A DNA stretch of 64,000 nt from Sipunculus nudus. Its lineage: Eukaryota; Annelida; Sipuncula; Golfingiida; Sipunculidae. Below the pieces are notes generated by a model that worked only from the letters and a program-made list of their open reading frames with translations, made no database searches and was not told where the DNA came from. The position numbers and the translations under genes were made by a program. Location of the stretch: NCBI GenBank assembly GCA_026874595.1, contig CM049306.1, positions 7,005,519 through 7,069,518 on the forward strand, in the 5' to 3' direction. This document shows positions 48,170 through 62,082 of the stretch, piece after piece (positions within the stretch are counted from its first letter, which is position 1; each line of letters begins with the position of its first letter).

Positions 48170-48480
48170 GCAAATTTTCCTTTTAGCATTCCCAAGTACA
48201 AAGTCAGGAGATGGTGAGTTCGAATCTTAGCTGAGGCGGTGAGATTTTTCATGGTCGGCCCCCACTCAGGCTTAATTGGGAGACTGTTCCCAATAGTTGT
48301 ATTTCACCCAAAAATCAATGTGCTTTTGGGGGGTTTCTTGGTGTTATGACCCAGCAATGGGGAAGACACACACCTAACCCCTCAGGAGTGTTATTCCGAG
48401 CCTGGTTGACACCATGATAATTATGTATGGAATTCTGCATATGTACAAAGTACTATGTTAAGCAAACAGTAAACAGAAGG
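48170..48480 (+). mobile_element. possible tRNA-derived SINE
   Basis: GAGTTCGAATCTTAGC at 48216-48231 matches a polymerase III B box. The following 250 bp look like a conserved-type body (GTCGGCCCCCACTCAGGC, GTGTTATGACCCAG). The A box upstream is unclear, so the 5' end may be truncated. Confidence 0.35.
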
Positions 48481-49600
48481 TTACCATCACCAGAAAAAAT
48501 CCTTAAAACATAAAAATTAGAAGGAAGAATTTTTGTAGTGGGGGAGGACAGGGGAGGGATATATAAATACTTGTGTCATGATTTACATGTTGGTCATGTG
48601 ATATAATTTATCTTGAATTATGCCACCCAACAAATATATATCCATTTCTTTCAGTTCTGTATGACTAATTTAATCATCTTCTCTTATGTCACTTCACATT
48701 CAACTAATCACTCAGTCACTTATGTGCATGTACATGTTGAAGAAAGGTCAATTTAGGTCATACTCAAATCAGTCACAGTATATATATCAGAATATTGAAG
48801 AATGTTATAAAAATGAGTAATGGTCAAGATTGTCAAGAAAGATTAAGGTGGTCAAGAATTCTCAAATAACTTTTATTTTAAATTAACTGGATATATCTAA
48901 TAATGATATTTATTCACCAGAATAAGATGTCTAAACAACAAGATAAGGGGTATAAATGGATAAGCAGATGTCCTGAGACAAATATTGTGTTGAGCACAAG
49001 AACTAGAATTCCTGTATGTTCTCTTAAGATTTGTGTTTACTAAAAGGAAGACTAAAGAATATTTTTCCATCCATTTAGAAAATGCTTTAAAATAATATCC
49101 AGTCACTGTCAACTTCAGTCAGCAGCAGATTCATTGTATGCAAATAATTAATTCTCAAGAGTCAAAACAGGTGGAGGGGCTATTTAGATAGATGTATCCT
49201 TGTGGTGTGACCTCTTGCCTGCCCAGGTCAATCAGTTGACTGCGTACCCCAGATGACAGGAAAATCACATAATTGGGGAAGGTTGGTCGTGGGGTGATGA
49301 ATAAGTGCTTAAATGGCTTAACTGTCACGGTGGGCGTTAATTAGGGAGAAGTGATCAGGACCTAGGGATGCCATTTGTTTGGCTCAGGAGTCTCATTTAC
49401 TGCACCAGTGACTAACAAACACCCATCTGGCCACTACAGAAAACTCCTCACAAATCATTGTGTCTTTCATAATTTTATTATACCATAATGGCCATGGGTG
49501 TTAATCATAGGAATAAGAAGGGAAGGTCGGGCTGGGCTGTCCCTGGGGACATGACAGATGGCGGGTAGTCATCGTTAGAAGATGAGCAGACTCTGGTAGA
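48481..49600. other. no gene seen
   Basis: Mixed AT-rich sequence with short ORFs only and no element termini recognised. Confidence 0.5.
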
Positions 49601-49841
49601 GGAGGGGTTTATCTGTGGAGGGCTAAGACTCTACAGTAGATAGAGGACTGAGGGCCTGTCACTTCCCTGGTTCAAATGCTGGGGCTAGCCTGGATGATGG
49701 ACTGAGATCTAGCGTTAGGATACCAGAATTTGTGCTAGTTCTGTGGTACTGTGTTGTACTGAACCTGGTGCTGAGTTGGCAGGGTGGTCCTTCAGCAGTC
49801 TCTTCTTCCTGCTCTTGGGTTAGACCTTTTTCCTGCTTTTG
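49601..49841 (+). other. possible untranslated exon ending in a strong donor
   Basis: The end reads GCTTTTG/GTAAGTACTTC, a strong donor. The region before it is less AT-rich than its surroundings and has no long ORF, as a 5' UTR exon might. A link to the gene at 60 kb is inferred from strand and order only. Confidence 0.25.
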
Positions 49842-52800
49842 GTAAGTACTTCATGCTTGTGATGCTGTATCTGAATGATAAGGTGACGACATAGATTCAT
49901 CCTGCTGAATTCTTGTCCCTGCTGTGTTGTGTCACTCAAACCCCGATGTTGACAGCACACCACACCATCCACTAACCTCTTCTGACTGTCTGGTCAGCCG
50001 GGTTCATATTGTTCTGTAACAGGTCCTGGCTTCATATGCACAGGGCCTGGGGGTGGTAGCTTTCAAGATCATTGGTTTCTTATTCTATGTGTAATATAAT
50101 ACAGTTCAGTGTGTAAGTACAGATATGATTGGTGGAATTCTTTACATCCATCCATCTTTCACCAATCATTCAGTATTCCACTTTGTTTCAGATTTCACTG
50201 AAAGATCATATTTTAAAGTTATTCTTTTATTTTTTTATACATTAACTTATTAAGAAAACTTGTTGACTGATGTGTACTTAGTGAGTACTTTCAATCATGT
50301 TTTCTGTATTTTATTGATGTTTTCTGTGACTTTACAGGACAAGGTATATCTACATATTGCTTAATAACATATTCTATAGAAAAGCATGCTTACTTGATAG
50401 CATTAAAGATCCCCATGTCTTTCAGCTTACATTTACAACATGAATAATATGTTAACATGGCTGTTGGAAGCTTTGAGTTATATTGCATGGCCTTAAACCA
50501 CTCCAAGTCTGCCAATAACTGTGAAGTGCTTCAGGGAGAATAGCAATGCTTATATGATAGTCACTCATTACTAGAGCTTTTAAGGGCTATAGGCTAAATA
50601 GCATGGTTTCCATTAGATATTAAGTGTTCAGGTAAAGCCCTGGGCTGGCTACACATCTGTGACATACATTAGTAAATATGCTTTAGAGGAACATGTGTTG
50701 CCCTCTCTCCAGGATACTCTGCCACTAGGAGAACAGCTGATTTTACCATGTGTGTTCCCTATTGGTTCCTGGTGCGGTACCCTCGTAAGTTAGCCACCCA
50801 TGTATTAAATCAAATGAGGCGCACAAAAGAACATGCTAGATTATTTAGAGAATAAAATACTGATTTATTCAGAGCATGGGTGTGGTTTCAGTTAAGCTTC
50901 TATATTTTGCACCTTATCTTTTAAACCAGGAAAAACTTTTGGAGTGTTTTGATAAAGCCTGTTAGTGAGTCAAGTCAAGGAGCTGTACGTTAAAGGGGTC
51001 AGCCTGTACATAAACCACTTGGTGGGTGCCGGTGTGCTTTCAGTTTGAATCGCAAAGAAACTCTTTTGTACTGACCCACTTGGCTTTCTCTGCAGTATTG
51101 GATACAGTGTCACTGAATATGTTTATGTGAACGGAATGTTTTTCAAGATAGCCATGTGTCTGGCACCCCTAGGGCTCAAAATGCACAGGTCTGTAAATAG
51201 CGTTCATTTAGTTTGCCACTCTGTGCATGCTTTTAGGATTTTACAAAGGGACCCTTTGCTTGCTCTGTACTTTTATCACTTGAGACCAGACTACATAGAG
51301 CTTGGCTGTGGCCTGTGTAAAGTGTATCATTTTCCCAGTGGCCAGCTGTTCTGTTGTATTGACTCCGGATATGCTCAGATCCCCCTGGGCATTGGTGTGT
51401 ACTGATTGGTTGCATTCTCCCCTGTTGTTACAGTAATGGCTATGATTTGATCATCTACAGTGATGTGATTTGATTAAACCATCATTTTCAGCCGGTGCTG
51501 TGCACTTTGTGCAAATGTTAATGCAGTCACCATCTGTATGAACAAAGAAAGTTCCAGTTATAACTCTGGCTCTGGTCCTTTGTAGGCACAATAGATTTAT
51601 TTCATTTTAATGATTACATTAAATAAAATGTGAATATAAGAGCACTTCTACAGTTGTACACAGACATGCAGTGTTTCATAGATCTACCATGGATCCTGCA
51701 TCATTTTAAGCATTTTCAGAAGAACAACCAAATCTCATTGGGCACAAGGAATAATTGTGTAAACAGTTGAAATTAATCAATAACTAGTTTATTCCATAAA
51801 TTAGATCTATGGGAGGGCTTCTCAAAATGTCCTCAAGAGTCTTTGGTTTGATAGAGATTTTTCAGTATTATATAGAGTAATTGTAAGATTCTTTGTCTTA
51901 TCTCCTGGTCATGAGGAATAAGTTTAATCCTGCTCAGCTGAGTCATAGGACTGTACCAAGTAAATTGTCATGAGAAGTAAATATAGGTTCTATCTCAGTG
52001 ACAAAAACTACACTTAGAATAGACAAATCAATAAACATCTGTTTGGTCCAATCAATAAGCATAAGCTTCTTTTCTAATGTACATTATAGGTTTTAATTTC
52101 AGGGATATCTCACTAGATGATTACTCCTATGACTGACAGGTGAATCAGTAAAAAAACAGGATGTTTAAGTCTGTAACCTCTCTGTTGCAGGAACATATCT
52201 AATAAATACAGAACTTATAAAATACAAAACCCCATCACTAGCATTCAAGTGAATTATGTGACCTTGACCTTAATCTTCAAGGTAATTGCTATGGAATTCT
52301 AGGATTATTGTGACCCCTTTTGCTTTTGAACTATTTTCGACACACAATTTGTTTCATGGCATTCTTCGAAGATTTTGAACACTTTTGACCTTTCACTTGA
52401 TCACACAGGTTTGTTCCACCCCAGTTTGAACTTCAAGGTCAAATGTACTGATTCATGTTTTATGTTAACAACATAACTTTTGAGATGTGCATATATTATA
52501 TTTTCTTAAAATTTTTGGATGGTGGCCCAAGTAGGCGGGAGGATGGGGAGGGGGACATGTATCTGGTTTTGCTACTGCTAAGACAAGGCCATTGCAGTTC
52601 TTATTTGTTTTGATTCCTCGGTTTTTGGAGGATTATCTGCTAATGAACTCTAATTTTGAAGGTCATCCAATTTGATACACACTAATTGATTTGAGGTGAA
52701 CCCTCCTGGTTCCTCATGCTTATCACATGTAAGCTGTGTTAGACTGTTTTGTTACCTGATACCAACACTTGTTGAACCTTTCTCCTGGCAGCCGGTTGTC

Positions 52801-55800
52801 TAATCAAGCTCAGACATTTTACAGATCCACCATAGGAGGTGTCATCTGATATGTAAGCCTTATCTGTCAACAAAAAAAAATCCAGGGCACAAAGAGTTTT
52901 GCAGCTTATCCTGATTGTGGAACACATTGGCACAGTTTGATGATGTCCAAAACAGACATGGGGGAAATGAACCTTATGTAAGTGTGCTGGCAGGAGAGCT
53001 CCCTTGCTTATTAAAAATGCCTGTTTCACATTTTAGTGATTTAACTACACTGTGATGTTAACCTTCTTTTGCCTGCTAATTGTATATGCAGGTCGGAAGA
53101 GTTTCTGAGGAATGTATGATTTGTCTTAGTGATTTCATTGCAATGGTAGCCTGTGGACACATTATAAGTACTGATGTTTTATCACAGTAAATTTGATTTA
53201 TGATTTCTCATAAACCTCATTTACCTGGTTTGGTCTCTTACACCTGTGTATAACGACCTGCTTCTGTTATTGTTCTCTCTGAATGCTGCAGATGTCAGCT
53301 GATACAGTTATGGTTTTAACTGTTTAATACCATTTGGAACAGGATATATGCAACATAAATTACCTTTCAGCAGTAATAGGAATGTATTCATTAAGAGCTT
53401 ATTGCTCAGTGTGATTGTGTGTGAAGCTGAGGATTTTAAGTGAGCTTTAACCATATAGAAAAAAATGCAACAATTACATGTATGTCATATTGGTTTCTAC
53501 AGTTCCACATCTTCCAGAAATCTGATCTGTAGAGCAGAATTATCTCACCTTGCCAACTTTGTTATTATGAGCAGATCTGCCTCAGGGGTCACCACTTGCC
53601 AGGTATACCTGGTCATTGTGTGTAAACTGTAGTCATCAGGGTTATGTAACCCCTCATCAGATGGGCATGGTTTTTCATTAGGTCTGCATCACTTGGTGTC
53701 AGTTTGATGTCATAAATAATGCTTAATGAATACCACATTTTATAGTTAACACCAGATAACAAAGATACATGCAGACTTCAAATTGCATTGCTATGAGTAA
53801 ATTCTGTTGATAAAGTATATGGAGAATACATAAGTTTCCATACCTTCTGATCAAAATATAATAGACAAAGCTAACTGAGGCATCTATCAAACAAGTAATA
53901 CAGCACTCTGTTAGTATTATACAGTAGTCCAGAAAACTGAAAGAGGAGAAACCCCACTGGATTACTTACTACCAGTCTACCACACAAACACAGCTTGTTC
54001 TCTCATGTCTCAATTGCATAATTATTACATCAAAATTTATTATGATAGATCACATATATAATAATATGTAATATGAGACATATTTTATACAAGATTTTAT
54101 AACTTTTATCCAGATAACAAAATAAAAATGTATGGTCTCATGATACTTGTATAAGATATTTTCAGTGATTCTGTTATTCAGGTTTAAAGCTTGACTAGTG
54201 ACATTTCTTATTCTCAGAGACTGAGGTAACACCCACTGTTTGAACTTTTTTTCAGTGCAGCCCCAGGAGGATACAATTGTTCTGTTCCTGTCTGGGGTAG
54301 CTGTATGTTGATTAAGCAGGAAGCCAGGGTCGCTGACAGCTGCTGAAATCCATTGGTTGTTATTACTAACACTATCAGACTGATTTAGGATTGTTTACAC
54401 ACGCCCAGATAGGAATGTAATTAGGTATGTAGCACACAGTAACACCATCAGGGCAGTGTCTCCCACTGCCAGGGCTAGTAGTGTCTTCAAAGATGCACTG
54501 TCAGCATTCATTTACAGTGCCAACTGACTGATTGAAAAGTACAAGAAATGTTAGGGTTCAGGCCAGGTGTAGACTCAGCTAGGGGCCTGTTAAGGGAAGA
54601 ATAAACATTTTGAGAGTTAAATATAAATATAACTTCAGAGATAGGAATCTGATCCAGACACTTACTAGGACTTTGATTGTTCTCAGTTAGTGAAACATTA
54701 GACACCATTTTATTTATTCAAGGTTTTAATATTTACTTAATCGGGTAGTATAAATAACCTGTAGACCTCGTGTGATTCAGGTAAAAAGAATGAAAATAAC
54801 TGAAGATAATATACTGAGAATAATAGTGCGGACACGTCTGTGGATCATCAAACAGTGCTATATTATAGAAATGAGAAATGAGTGCATATAAAAGGAAAAT
54901 TCATACTTTGTGATCAAGATATTTTATAAGATGGGAGATGAGGACAGTAGTAAAAGTACACAGGAAGGCTAATTTGTTAGAAAATGCACAAATCGTTGTA
55001 AGATGTTGTTGTGATGTTTCACTGTCTAGATGTACAGGATGCCCCTTGACAGTCTTATTGGGAAACCCCCTTGCATCACCTGGTTATCACTTCTCCACAA
55101 CCACCCCTAGTCAGTTAATGGATTACTGTTATGAAGGATAACATAGGCCATAACAAAGCCAGGCTGGAACCTGATCAAGGTCAGTTAAAGCAGTAGGTCA
55201 GAGGTCGCAGGGTCAGCCAGCCAGATCTTGACCATGTGTGTTTAACCAGCTTATCATGTGTCTTCCTCTTCCTATTGCTGTACACACAAGGCCTGCCCCC
55301 AGAGGAGCTAATACAAGCATAAGTTACACAAGATGGCTTACTGGCTCTGATTAGCAGTAATGGAAACAGCAGGTAACCACTGGACTGTAGATAAGTCACT
55401 GGGCTGGGATTGGTCAACCAGGTTTAGCTGGTGGTTGATATTGTGTCCTACCATAGACCACCCAGGGATTATAAGATGAGCACCAGTCTAGCATAAGGAG
55501 TTACTTCATACACAACACAAGGTGGGAACAAGTCTGTTTTCAAGCTGCCTGTATTCTAGACATCACTACATACTACATTGCTTATCTGGTTGTGGCAGAG
55601 TGAGAGCAGGGTAAGATGGAGATTTCTTGGCACACTAAATCTTGAATGAAAAGTTTACATCAGAATCAACTTGTAAATGAAGAAATGAGAAAACATAAAC
55701 AAATCTGCATAGAATTAGAATAGTACTGATTAAATATTGCAACTTGATTCATTATAAATAACGTATGCATATTAAACCACTAGGGTATCAGAAATATTGA

Positions 55801-58800
55801 TCATTTTAGTGATTAAATGAACATTGCAGTCAATGTTACAATGGCTTGTCCCCAGTCAATACAGCTTGGATAAAATATACCAAAGAAAGCATGGATAATG
55901 TGTTTACAGACAGTGTATCAAAATTAATATGATTGTTCCATCACACAATGTAAGTAAGGGCTCTAGAACAGTTTAGATACCTTATATATACTTGAACCAG
56001 TGATATCAGTATTCTTGAAGCTTGAGTATGGGTTCTTAAACACAGTGACATATGGCAACATAAAATTCATTGATTTAGAGTGGTTTGTTTATCAATGCCC
56101 AGACAATGTTGATAATAAATACCATAAATATTAGTGTTTGTAACAGTGACCTAGACAACCACAAGTATTAGACAGATCTTAGAGCAGAGTGTGTTTGCAT
56201 GAAATGGAGCAGAAGTTTTCATAAATATATGCAGTTTAATTCAAAAGACTGAAAATTTTTATATCACTTTTATCAGTGACCTAGAGCAATGATCAACAGT
56301 ACTACTGTCTAACATTACTAATGCCTCAGCTTTTAATGTTAGGATATGAGTAGTGTAGATATAGATACCACAGCTGCTGGTATAGCAGTATGAATATCAG
56401 TGTTTAAAGTAGTATTTAGAGCAAGATGAACTGAACTTAAGCAGCATGAGCTTAGCTTTATTGAGAGTAGATATCATTATGTTGAGGCTGTATGTCATTG
56501 TGTAATGTTTACAGGCAGAGTTTTCCCAGAAGCAAATCATTTTGTAAGTGAATGTATTAAGTTAATCATATAGGAGGTTAAAGCTTAGTATTACAGATTG
56601 GCCAGATTGCTCGTAATGTTGCTCTTATTATGGTTTCTCCTTAGTAAATATATGGGAACCTGGTTACCTTGAAATGGCTGCATTATACTGATGTGAACCA
56701 TTAAGAGAACATGCACAGCACAACTCAAGAATTTCTGGCAGTTCACAAACCTGTGCTACATGTATTATTTGAGAAAGTTGTAAGAACCCATGGTATTTGT
56801 GGGCTACATATCTGAAGTGAAGTCTACAGAAATGTTCATAATTAACAGGTGGTTAACCTTTTATAATACACCTTGTTAGGGATCCAGTGTGTAAGTTTAC
56901 AAGTATGTTTAGCTGATTACATACATGACAGGTAGCAAGGTAGGACCCGGTAGATCTAAACACAACCACTGCAGGCTGTTACTGTCCCAAGCTTACTCAT
57001 TTATTTACCACATTCACTCATTGAAAAATATTATACAATGTAGAGAGTGGCTGGGGCTAAGCTGAGGACAGAATTAACCATTTTATACAGTGGCTCTGTA
57101 CAAACACCTGACAAGGTGGTACACATTTACATGTGTACAGCAGGTCCTTCATGTTATGATAAGTGTGTCACTTCCCATACAGATGCTGCCTCTGGACAAA
57201 GGGAGGAGACCCCCCTGAGGCATTCTTAACAAACTTGATTTACAGATGATTGTTATGTTCATTTCCTGCTGAATATTATGAGTGAGCTGCTCAGAGAATA
57301 AATTCTACTTGTTAATTGGCATACAGAGGCCAGGTAGGAAACAGACAATTTGCGTCTACATAGTTAGCATTCCTTTTTTAATTTTCATTCATATATATTC
57401 ATATATTCCAATCCTGACTAATCATAAAACACACTTAAAAATTTTATTGTACTCTTATTGTTTAGTATAATGTTCTGACAAAGAATATTGTGCACTGCTT
57501 TTTCATTCAAATATAATCTGAGACATATATTAAACTTTCCTTGCCAAACAGCAGGGTGGTTAAATTTAGATCTATATTTGTTGAAAATATGTAGTATTTG
57601 ACAGTTACATAAATGTAAAAAAACTGGATCAGTGAATGGCAACAGATCAGCTGTGTAGAACACAGTATTGATCTTTTTTCAAGACAGTAGCCCCAACCAG
57701 GCAGAAAATTTTGAATATTTATTTTGCTAAATGGCACATGGCAGGGGGCATGTCTCAAAGCTATACCTGAAATTCACAACAAAAGCCTCATAATAAGAGG
57801 GGGCAGAGGCAGAGAACATCCATCAAATTTCTTCTATGTGTGTAACTGTGAGTGTTGCAAAAATTGTTCTGTAAGCAGTATTTTAAATTGTGCCATTAAT
57901 GCTTGATGCCAGAGAGACTTTGATTTCTAAATAATAATTGTAAATATGAATTAATCTTTATATCCATACAGAAAATCGGATTTCTAACTATGGTTCAAGT
58001 TTGTTCTAAGCTTGTCCTTTTGAACAGGATTTAACTGCAGCCCTTGTCCCCGAATTATTCAGTGAAATGACAGAGATGACCCATTCAGTGGTTCATCTAT
58101 CAGGGGGAGGGGGTTGGGGGGTGTTTCTTGTTGAGTATTAGTATCTTGGCAGTACATTTTATGTCCTTGATTCTGATCATGGTATACAATATTATATATG
58201 ATACAGCCAATGCTGTTCTGTCATGATGTCTGAATGACTTCATATTTACTGTAACCTGATTTCTCCGTGACACCAGAGAAAGGTCTGTTTTATTGACATT
58301 ATTAGCTATAAATCTGTCTCAGGAAAATTTCTCTCAAATCTCATTTTGTAAAAGGTGGGAGTGTGGTGCTACAATTTACCTCTAAAATTACGACAGTCAG
58401 TGGTAAAGAGATTGCTTTTTCAAGGTGGTCATCTGAGAAAGAGCAAAAGAGAAATGGGAGGGTTTACACGTGGTCTTTATTTTGGGGTGGCTGCCTAACC
58501 AAGCTCATTGGTCATTAGCTGAGGTTTGTCTGTATTCTTAGGTGTCTTACAGAAATGGTTGATGCTGTTACTCAACTTCACGGTTGCCATTAGTCGGGGG
58601 GAAAAATTATTTTTTCAAGGTCAGGGAAAAGTATGAGAATTTCATAAAAAGTCAGGGAATTCTGTGATAATTAGGGGAGTCCATGATGTCCTGTGGTGAT
58701 TGCAGTTGATTATCAAGTTATAAGGGACTGGCAATTCTTGTGAAGTTGTGGTATGTTTTCAGATTTAATCTTGTCTCCATTCAGATTTTGTATAAAAACC

Positions 58801-60027
58801 TATTTTAATGATACAAAGCATGGCTACACAAATATATACTACCAACAATAATTGATGGGCCCATATATAAAATTCAGAATTTAGGAGTGCATTGCTAAAT
58901 TTGGTACACGAACAATCAACACCCCAATATCAGCATTATTTCATAATGCTTATGCTTTTCCCCTGTAGTGTTCAGCTGAGTAAGGTTTTCATAGCATTCA
59001 CCACTTATTGCAGAATGTCGGGCAGAACTTGCTCTGCCCCTGTAAATAACTTGTTGAGTTAAACCTTGTACTCCATATTTTTACACTTAGGTACTGGATC
59101 TGATGTATGATTTATGTGTTCAGTATTTTTTTCTCTAATAAGAGTTTTGGTTGGATTTGGCTATTAAATGATGTTTTTTCCAAAGGCTTATGAAATTGGT
59201 GTGTAGGTTTATCTTTAAAAAAAAAAATGAAAGTCATTGAAAAGTCAGGGTTGCTGGGACCATAATAATCCTACCTGGCTATGGCCAAACTATAATGGAA
59301 GTAATCATTTTGTTTTATAATATTTTAATAATATTATATATGAACCAGTTTTGTTGTGCCATAATATATCTTATTTTTAAAGAGGCAAAGCTTGTCCCGG
59401 ACTGAAATTAATCAATATTACCTGTTAGTGTCAAGCCTAGACAGCTTGCTCAGTCATTCCGACCCATGTAAATAGGTTAATTCATTGTAGACATGTTTAT
59501 CTCCAACCATAAACTGATTTCCCTCTATTAAACCTGCTTTATATATGGACTCATTGAGAAGATCATATAATGTACTTCATTGTATGGCTTTGCTTGTTGA
59601 GCTATAATGTAGCAGTTTGTGTAAGACAAGGACTGTGTGTGGTCCTGGCAAGTAACACAAGTGTAATAGAAAAAAATGCTTGTACACAAAGCTTCATATA
59701 TTACAGTGAACCAGGGTATATGAATATATAATTGCACTGGTTCTCAGCTATTAAATTCTACTTAAATCTGACCATATTTGTCAGCTTAGATTGATTCAGA
59801 TCTGTGAATTGTCCAACATATGAAATAAAACTTAGCATGTCGTATCTGTTATCTGTTTTCTTATATTTAAGACACATGCTGAATGGTTTAGCAAGAAAAA
59901 CATGAGACACCAGTGGTTTTGCTGGTGGAGCTTTTCTTGTGGCAGCAGGATACTTTGATAAGATTGGTCTCTTGATACCATTGGGACTGTTACTGTTTAC
60001 TTATCATGGTTTACTCTTACTTTCTAG
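49842..60027. other. no supported exon; probably intron of the gene at 60 kb
   Basis: About 10 kb with only a transposon fragment (58365-58560) identified. ORFs of 92 codons (51127-51405, +) and 96 codons (52739-53029, -) have no motif or splice context. Confidence 0.45.
58365..58560 (+). mobile_element. fragment of a GGTGGTCGC-type DNA transposon
   Basis: Shares the order of phrases with 7250-7466 read on its minus strand: TAAAATTACGAC, AAGGTGGTCATCTGAGAAAG, a GTGGTC block and CTAACCAAGCTCATTGGTC. Diverged and without clear ends. Confidence 0.4.
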
Positions 60028-60530
60028 GTGCCTTGGCATTTTGAGGAATGGCAGGGGTGGCGACAGTCTGCACTGCTGAAGCGATATTTGGGGATGAGCC
60101 AAGACCGTACCACAGGGAATATATAACATCACCAGCCGCTGCAGCCTACAATCAGCATCATAACAGCCACTCAAATGGCAGCACTGGACCAGTAACACCT
60201 GGAGCTGGCAGTGCTGGTGACACAAGAATTTATACACCACCGGGCAAACCTCCTGTGTCCCTCAGCAATGGTTGCAATGCATCGGCTGCCAGCCCTGCGG
60301 CAGAACCAGACCATAATTCTAACACGCTGAAAGGCAGCACCTTCGCCACACGAAGACGGACCTGGTCACCCCCCACCTTTGAGAGGATTATGGGTAGTGG
60401 CAGCAGTTTTCAGGCCTTACGCAGTTACCAGAGTAACGACCAGCTGGAACACGGAGGAAGCAATGGGGACAATATATACCATGACCTAGAACCTCCACCA
60501 CGATTAGCTCGCAGTGGACTGCTAGATCAG
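60028..60530 (+). CDS. first coding exon of an unrecognised Ser/Pro/Gly-rich protein (start at 60048)
   Basis: After acceptor TACTTTCTAG the exon carries 20 nt of 5' UTR, with an in-frame TGA at 60042-60044, then ATG at 60048 in a fair context (GGAATGG). The frame runs 161 codons to CAG/GTTTGT at 60530, ending in phase 0. The protein starts MAGVATVCTAEAIFGDEPRP. Residues about 25-100 are rich in Ser, Gly, Pro, Asn and His and probably disordered. Residues about 100-125 contain a basic, proline-directed site, RRRTWSPPTFERIMGSGSSF, then SYQSNDQLE and NIYHDLEPPPRL. It looks like the disordered N-terminus of a signalling or scaffold protein; no family is assigned. Because an acceptor lies before the start codon, at least one untranslated exon lies upstream. 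Confidence 0.82.
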
Positions 60531-60741
60531 GTTTGTACTCTCTTATTTAAAAAAATGTTCAGCATGATCGACTTTTTTGGGAATATTTTACAAAACACTC
60601 AAATGCATCAGTCTAAAAAAAAATAATTGGGCTTCATTTCATTTACATGTTAACATTCATTATAAATATGTCATAAAAAAGTTTTAGAATTTTGTCATGC
60701 ACACTTGTGTTGTGCAAAAAAAAATAACCATCTAATTTTTA

Positions 60742-62049
60742 TTGGCTCAGCTGACTACAAGTCATCTGAGCTATAGTCGTGGTCCATTGTCCGTCGTCCA
60801 TCCGTCTGTCTGTCCATAGATGTGGCACGTTTTGAAACCGTAAGACTTAGGAATCCAAAATTCAGCATAATGTTAGATGTCCCCAAGATCTCCTACCAAG
60901 CCGAAAACTGGGTCTTTGCGACTTCGTTCCTTTGAGAAATTAAGGAAAAACCTCAAATTTTTATTAAAAACCTATTTTCACTTTTCAGGACTGCCTAATA
61001 TCAAAACCACTCATCTGTTTTTCCTCATATTTACCATAAATATTCTTCTATATAGTTCCTATGAACATTCCAGAAATTAAGTCTGTTAAGTATAAATTCT
61101 TTAAGTTATGGGCCCGAACATAATAGACTTTGTAAAAAATCAGGAAAAATATTTACTCACTTAGCATGAAAAATTTTGAAACTAGAGTCTATTTTCCCAA
61201 GTATATAACTATGTTTAATTAAGATTTAATTGTTTACCCAAAATTAGATATGAATTTTGTAAATTTTTTTAAGTTATTAGCATGAAAATAAAATCAGTAC
61301 CTTAAATTTAGCCCAACTTTGACCATGGCACGTTTTTCTCCTGTATGTACCATTGATTTAATTTTCACAGCATGTAAACATAAATATTTAATTTGTTAAA
61401 ATCTGAAATTTGAAAATAAAAGCTTGAAAATTAAGCTAGTTATTGATTTTTTTTCTTGAGGCTCTACTGTAGTCATTTGCTTTGATAACAGTGCCGATGA
61501 TGAAAAAACTTGTTAACTTGCATAACTGGGAAACTGGTTTAACGGTCCAAATGACCGAAATCGCAAGTAAAAGGGCTTTGCGACTCCAAGAAAGGGTCGT
61601 TCACAAGGATCGAGTTTGGTTCTCGAATGGCATGGCTGGGTCTCCGCTGCTGGGATCGGTAGAGGGAATGCGGGTTGCTTCAGGCTTTTAGGCTGTGGGT
61701 GCTGTAGCTTTCTAACAAGGACTCCAACCCAGGAGAGAAGATGGCGCCCTCTACGGCTCCTTGCTTGGCTTGGCATGGCACTGCGACTGTTGGCTCAGAG
61801 AACATGCTTAGGGAGCGCACAGGGCTGAGGTCTTGACCGCAGCAACCTGTAGCTGCTAGATGAGCGTATACTTCTTTTGGCTTGGCTTTGATAACAGATT
61901 ACAGATGCAGGGTCCCACTCCAATGCAGGGTCCCACTCCAGGTCACTGGAAGTGGGGCTATGCCAAGGTTTCTGATTTGTTACAGTCACTAGGGGAGACC
62001 CCCTGCTGTGACAGGTGTACAGTTATTCTAATATCACCACCCAAATCAT

Positions 62050-62082
<33 letters not shown>

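Noticed and set aside
48211-48231. A tRNA gene suggested by a B-box-like GAGTTCGAATC
   Set aside because: No cloverleaf with acceptor and anticodon stems can be drawn; a SINE promoter is the better reading.
52739-53029. 96-codon minus-strand ORF
   Set aside because: No recognisable motif, no neighbouring exon and no repeat relation; length is compatible with chance over 64 kb.
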